Shown: piece after piece, positions 60,310 to 64,000 of the stretch | Numbering within the stretch: position 1 is the first letter of the stretch | How the letters are laid out: each line of letters starts with the position of its first letter | From: Owenia fusiformis | Taxonomy: Eukaryota > Annelida > Polychaeta > Sabellida > Oweniidae | Reading direction: 5' to 3' | Length of the DNA: 64,000 bases | Assembly (NCBI GenBank): GCA_903813345.2 | Contig: CAIIXF020000012.1 | Location: 16,116,020-16,180,019 of the forward strand | Translations under genes and position numbers: made by a program | Notes under the pieces: model-generated | Databases searched by the model: none | Seen by the model: only the letters and a program-made list of their open reading frames with translations | What the model was told of the DNA's origin: nothing

Positions 60310-62277
60310 GATATGACATGAATGACAATCTAGTGCAAAGCCCCAAGAAAATCAGATATTGTCGCATTTACCTTTGTAAATAAATGGAGAACTGATTGAA
60401 ATCTTGAGTCTGTGCAGTAGACTGCAGTCAAATTAAGAGTCCATAAGGACTCGGTGTAAAAGTCCATACTTTTTGGAAATGTAAACATTGTATGTCAAAA
60501 TGTATGAAAACAATGGTTTTACAGTGGCCATAATTAGCCAATACATTATATGAAGCCAACTCATGTAAGCTGTTGGCTTCATTGGTGAAGAAAAGGCCAT
60601 AGGGGCAGTACATATCATGTCTAACCTCATAAAACTTGGTAGATTTTTAATAGATGAGAATGCAGGTTAGCATTGATATGGACTATCTCCAATATACTGT
60701 TGTGTTTTCTTTTGTAGAGTGTAATGACTTGTCTGGTTTTATATACGTGGGATACTTTTCATAAAACATTCCTAAAATTGGGAATTCTTAAATATATTGT
60801 TCTCGTATGCTATCATGGTCTCCATGGTTGCAAAATTGTATTTAGGAATTTCCGTGGAAGAATGTTATGTGAAATGCATCCCAGAAGCTCATATACAGTA
60901 CATTGTATATGTATGTACTACATATGTATATGCAAGCAGGTCACAGTCACATAGCTCTACACCCCATAAGAGTTGTATCAAAATATCAATTTTTGTAAGA
61001 GCAAAGTTATTTTTTGATTGAGGGATTAGGGAGTAAACCAGTTTAATTTGGATAATACTGGCAAAAATTGATATCTTTATATAAGCTTTTAATTTGTACT
61101 GAGGAATCATTGATTCAGTACAGGCAATGTTCTGTAGACTTCTCTGCAAATGACTTTTGACCTTGACCTAGTTATGGAATAAATTCTAGGAATGTCAAAG
61201 GTGAATATGTGGAGAATATCAAGGAAACAGACATGACAAATATTCTGTTGCCATGACGAGAGAATTCATCTAATCGTAACAAATGGTGAATATATTGACC
61301 TTGACCTTAATTATGTTATAAGGTCAGAGGTGACATAAACACAATGTTGTCATGGGAATCAAATCTTGTTGTGTCATAATGTGCTTAATTTGTTTTTGTT
61401 TTTATATTAAAGACATCATATATATGCACTCATATAATTATAACCCATGTGACACTGTAGGTTATACCAATCATAATATAATATGCCAAACAAATATTCA
61501 GTTTTTATTGTGTTTATTTATTTATTATGAAAATAATACTTTAGTGCTGAACAAAAATCTTCAAACCCGTAAATAAACTGAAAAAGCATTATCATTGTCC
61601 ATGAACCATATACTGTAACTGGACTGTACAAACATTTTTCTGTAACATAGTTTCATTAAAAAAACTAGAAAGCAACTTTATTGCCTTGGAATATTCTATG
61701 AGAAGCAATAGGAGAAACTCATGTAGCCAACTTACATGTAGTAAGTTGAAATAATATGGCTCCATTCGTTTAACTTCGCTTCTAAAAAAACGTTGTTTCT
61801 TTTAGCTTACCTTCACTCTCTTGGTATTGAAATGAAGCTTTGATTTCCATATAAAAAAATGTGAATGACACTAATTTAAATATACATTTTCTGGCAATTT
61901 CAATAAGGCAATAAAGGTTGAGTCACTTTAATCGCTTGACTACCCGACGAGATTTCTTGTCACCTTAGAACTGACCTTGAATGCTAGAGTGATGAGATAA
62001 TCTGTCACAAAATCTTTCACTAAAATCACCTGTTGTATGTAGTAAAATGTCAAAAGTTGGAGAAAATGAAAAATCCTCTAGTTTCAAATTCAAACTGAAT
62101 ATAGAGCCTGGAATTCAGGAAGTTAAGCTCTATGTTGTTAAAAATGGACTTAAATTGCACTAAACATTTATGTTGGTAGCCTGCTACATATCCCTCCGAG
62201 GCTGCATGGACATAGATAGGCATGAGGCAGAAACATTTATTCAAGTGAAAATAGAATTAAAGTATAAAACTAGTATA
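60310..62277. other. Intergenic sequence, no recognised gene
   Basis: Short frames only. A 29-bp piece near 60327-60355 (AATGACAATCTAGTGCAAAG) matches the inside of the MITE at 62278-62649. Scattered GACCTTGACCT words lie near 61160 and 61300. Confidence 0.4.
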
Positions 62278-62649
62278 CAGGGTGACACAAAAAATGCCAC
62301 CCACCAATTTTGGAATAACTTTCTCAATAGACAGAATGACAATCTAGTGCAAAGCCCCAAGATAGAGTGTAGTGTTAGAGTGTAGATAGAGTGTTCAATG
62401 GAAGAAAGATTGCTCTTCTTGCATAGCGTCAATAACTTGGAAATTTCAAAAATCGAACATTTTTAACGATTTCACGAATGGCATACCTGGATGGAAAATG
62501 TGATATCTCTAAATCGCATTGTTGATGCTATACAAGTACAACAACCTTTCTTCCACTGAACACTCTATTTACACAAAAAATCACAAAGATTCCTTCATTA
62601 TTGAGAAAGCTATTCCAAAACTAATGGGTGGCATTTTTGTGTCACCTTG
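62278..62649. mobile_element. Mariner-like MITE with CAGGGTGACACAAAAA ends
   Basis: The left end CAGGGTGACACAAAAAATGC and the inverted right end CAAGGTGACACAAAAATGCC are flanked by TA. The terminal repeats extend for ~55 bp, through ATGCCACCCA and TTTTGGAATA. Confidence 0.75.
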
Positions 62650-63132
62650 TACCTCATGTTGTACCTTGTTGCCTCACCCATTTACATTTGCCTCACCTGG
62701 TGTTTTACCCTAGCAGGCTAATACTATGACAAACTGGCCATTAAGTTTAATGATATAAATGTGAGATATATTGAATAAATGTACAAACAAAATCCTTAAG
62801 CACTATACCCCTCAACCAACTTATGTAAGGTATTTTAGATTACTGTACACACATTATTCAAACTTAAAGGCAAGATACATGTACAATAGTATATACAAAT
62901 GATGTGACAGCCGTATTAGTATCCATATGGTAAGAAGTGTCCCAGTGCAATGTGATTCCACTTAAAATTCAAAAGTATTGATATGATTGGATTGCTTAGG
63001 GATGGTGTCCAATTATCAACAGCTGTGGATTAACCAAGTTAATTTTGTTATGATTTGACCCCCCCTCCCCTCAGCAACGAAATTTTAAAATGTTAATTTG
63101 TCTTTCACTTGAATATTAAATAAAATAATAAA
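62650..63132. other. Intergenic sequence, no recognised features
   Basis: A/T-rich sequence with no exon-like frame or clear repeat. Confidence 0.35.
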
Positions 63133-63645
63133 CATTATTATATCACTATCTAGCTAGCGACAGTATGATTGGTCAAAACCGGGTCACATGTGGCGGGATA
63201 TCTGGCGTTATTATATCACTATCTAGCTAGCGACAGTATGATTGGTCAAAACCGGGTCACATGTCGTGGGATATCTGGCGATATTCAATGGCAATGCTAA
63301 TCAGATAAGACAACCGTGAGATATCTAGCGATATCCCACGCTCCCGGGAATTTTCAAAGAATTTGTTTTCGTTCAGTGTAAATAATTTAGTTCAGTGTAA
63401 GTCAAAATGGCAGACGAACCGAGTAGATTCAATGTATTTCAATGTTAACCTATGACTTAATAATATTAGGGATGTTTAGCTAGACAGTGATATAATAAAA
63501 CAAATATTTCACTCTATTTTCGGTGAATACCTGAAGCACTTTCACAAGGTGATATTCCACTTGCCCTTCTGGCTTCGTGGAATATCACTTGTGAAAGATG
63601 TACAGGTATTCACCTCAATAGAGTGAAATATTTGTTCATTATTCA
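63133..63645. mobile_element. Composite inverted-repeat region with an internal 76-bp duplication and a terminal hairpin
   Basis: TTATATCACTATCTAGCTAGCG starts two ~76-bp direct copies (63138 and 63212), each with GATTGGTCAAAACCGGGTCAC. The inverted TTATATCACTGTCTAGCTAAA lies at 63476-63498. Next to it, a ~140-bp palindrome (63500-63640) begins ACAAATATTTCACTCTATT and centres on GATATTCCAC / GTGGAATATC. Boundaries are approximate. Confidence 0.6.
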
Positions 63646-64000
63646 CTAACGAAACCATCATTTACCCCCTCCCCCTCATGAAACTAACTTCGTTATTCCA
63701 CAGCTGTTGATAATTTGAACATCATCCCTCAGAATTTTGTAAAATTGACTACAAGTTCTGTAGCCTCACATAGAAATGTTGCACCTTTTTGAGATTCGAC
63801 ATTTTAGAATAAATGATAATTATTTCTACATTATAACAGTAACTCGTTCAATTTATCCTTTGTGCCACCTTCCAAATAGAACCACCTGACAGCTAAACAC
63901 ACAACTGTAGCGTGACTGTATTTGTCTTTGATTTTTTACTTTTTCTGTTTTTTGATTTTTCGGCACTTTTCCAGCCCTATCATCTTCAGATATTTACATT

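Overview
The window is a piece of an AT-rich, intron-containing animal nuclear genome, most likely a marine invertebrate. The signs are U2-type introns (GT..AG), long introns, very many short inverted-repeat DNA elements, Helitron-like elements, minisatellites, and a 2A-like peptide exon of the kind known from sea urchin, amphioxus and mollusc genes and retroelements. A mollusc or other lophotrochozoan fits best, but a non-vertebrate deuterostome is not excluded. I see no bacterial operon, CRISPR array, rRNA or tRNA gene.

Five genes are supported. (1) The 3' end of ANAPC7, a TPR subunit of the anaphase-promoting complex, + strand, exons at 281-438, 1463-1579, 2065-2188 and 21249-21305. (2) Nested on the - strand inside its 19-kb last intron, a two-exon gene (16557-10937) of about 1749 residues: a 2A-like/signal-sequence exon spliced in frame to a GlnD/DUF294-type nucleotidyltransferase domain followed by 25 kinesin-light-chain-like TPRs. 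(3) A two-exon - strand gene (24728-23074) for a membrane-anchored GH128-type glycoside hydrolase. (4) A three-exon + strand MIF gene (31737-33797). (5) A complete eleven-exon + strand BCKDK gene (37726-58936), the mitochondrial branched-chain ketoacid dehydrogenase kinase.

The space between and inside these genes is full of repeats. Many are foldback or MITE-type elements with readable target-site duplications: TA (mariner-like), TTAA, and 9 bp (Mutator-like). Two are Helitron-like elements. Several carry internal tandem repeats. Large minisatellites lie at 26.2-28.9 kb, 29.3-30.9 kb and 59.8-60.3 kb.

The most unusual theme is tandem amplification of exon-intron boundaries. The last ANAPC7 exon is preceded by an array of about 24 copies of a ~111-bp unit, each with its own 3' splice acceptor and the first bases of the exon. 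The ANAPC7 exon at 2065 has its acceptor in three tandem copies. The 3' edge of BCKDK exon 10, with its splice donor, is repeated about four times. The second theme is the 2A-nucleotidyltransferase-TPR gene, whose TPR block is a young higher-order repeat (9 units, 1161 bp). Its architecture suggests a sensor-like protein, but its function is unknown.
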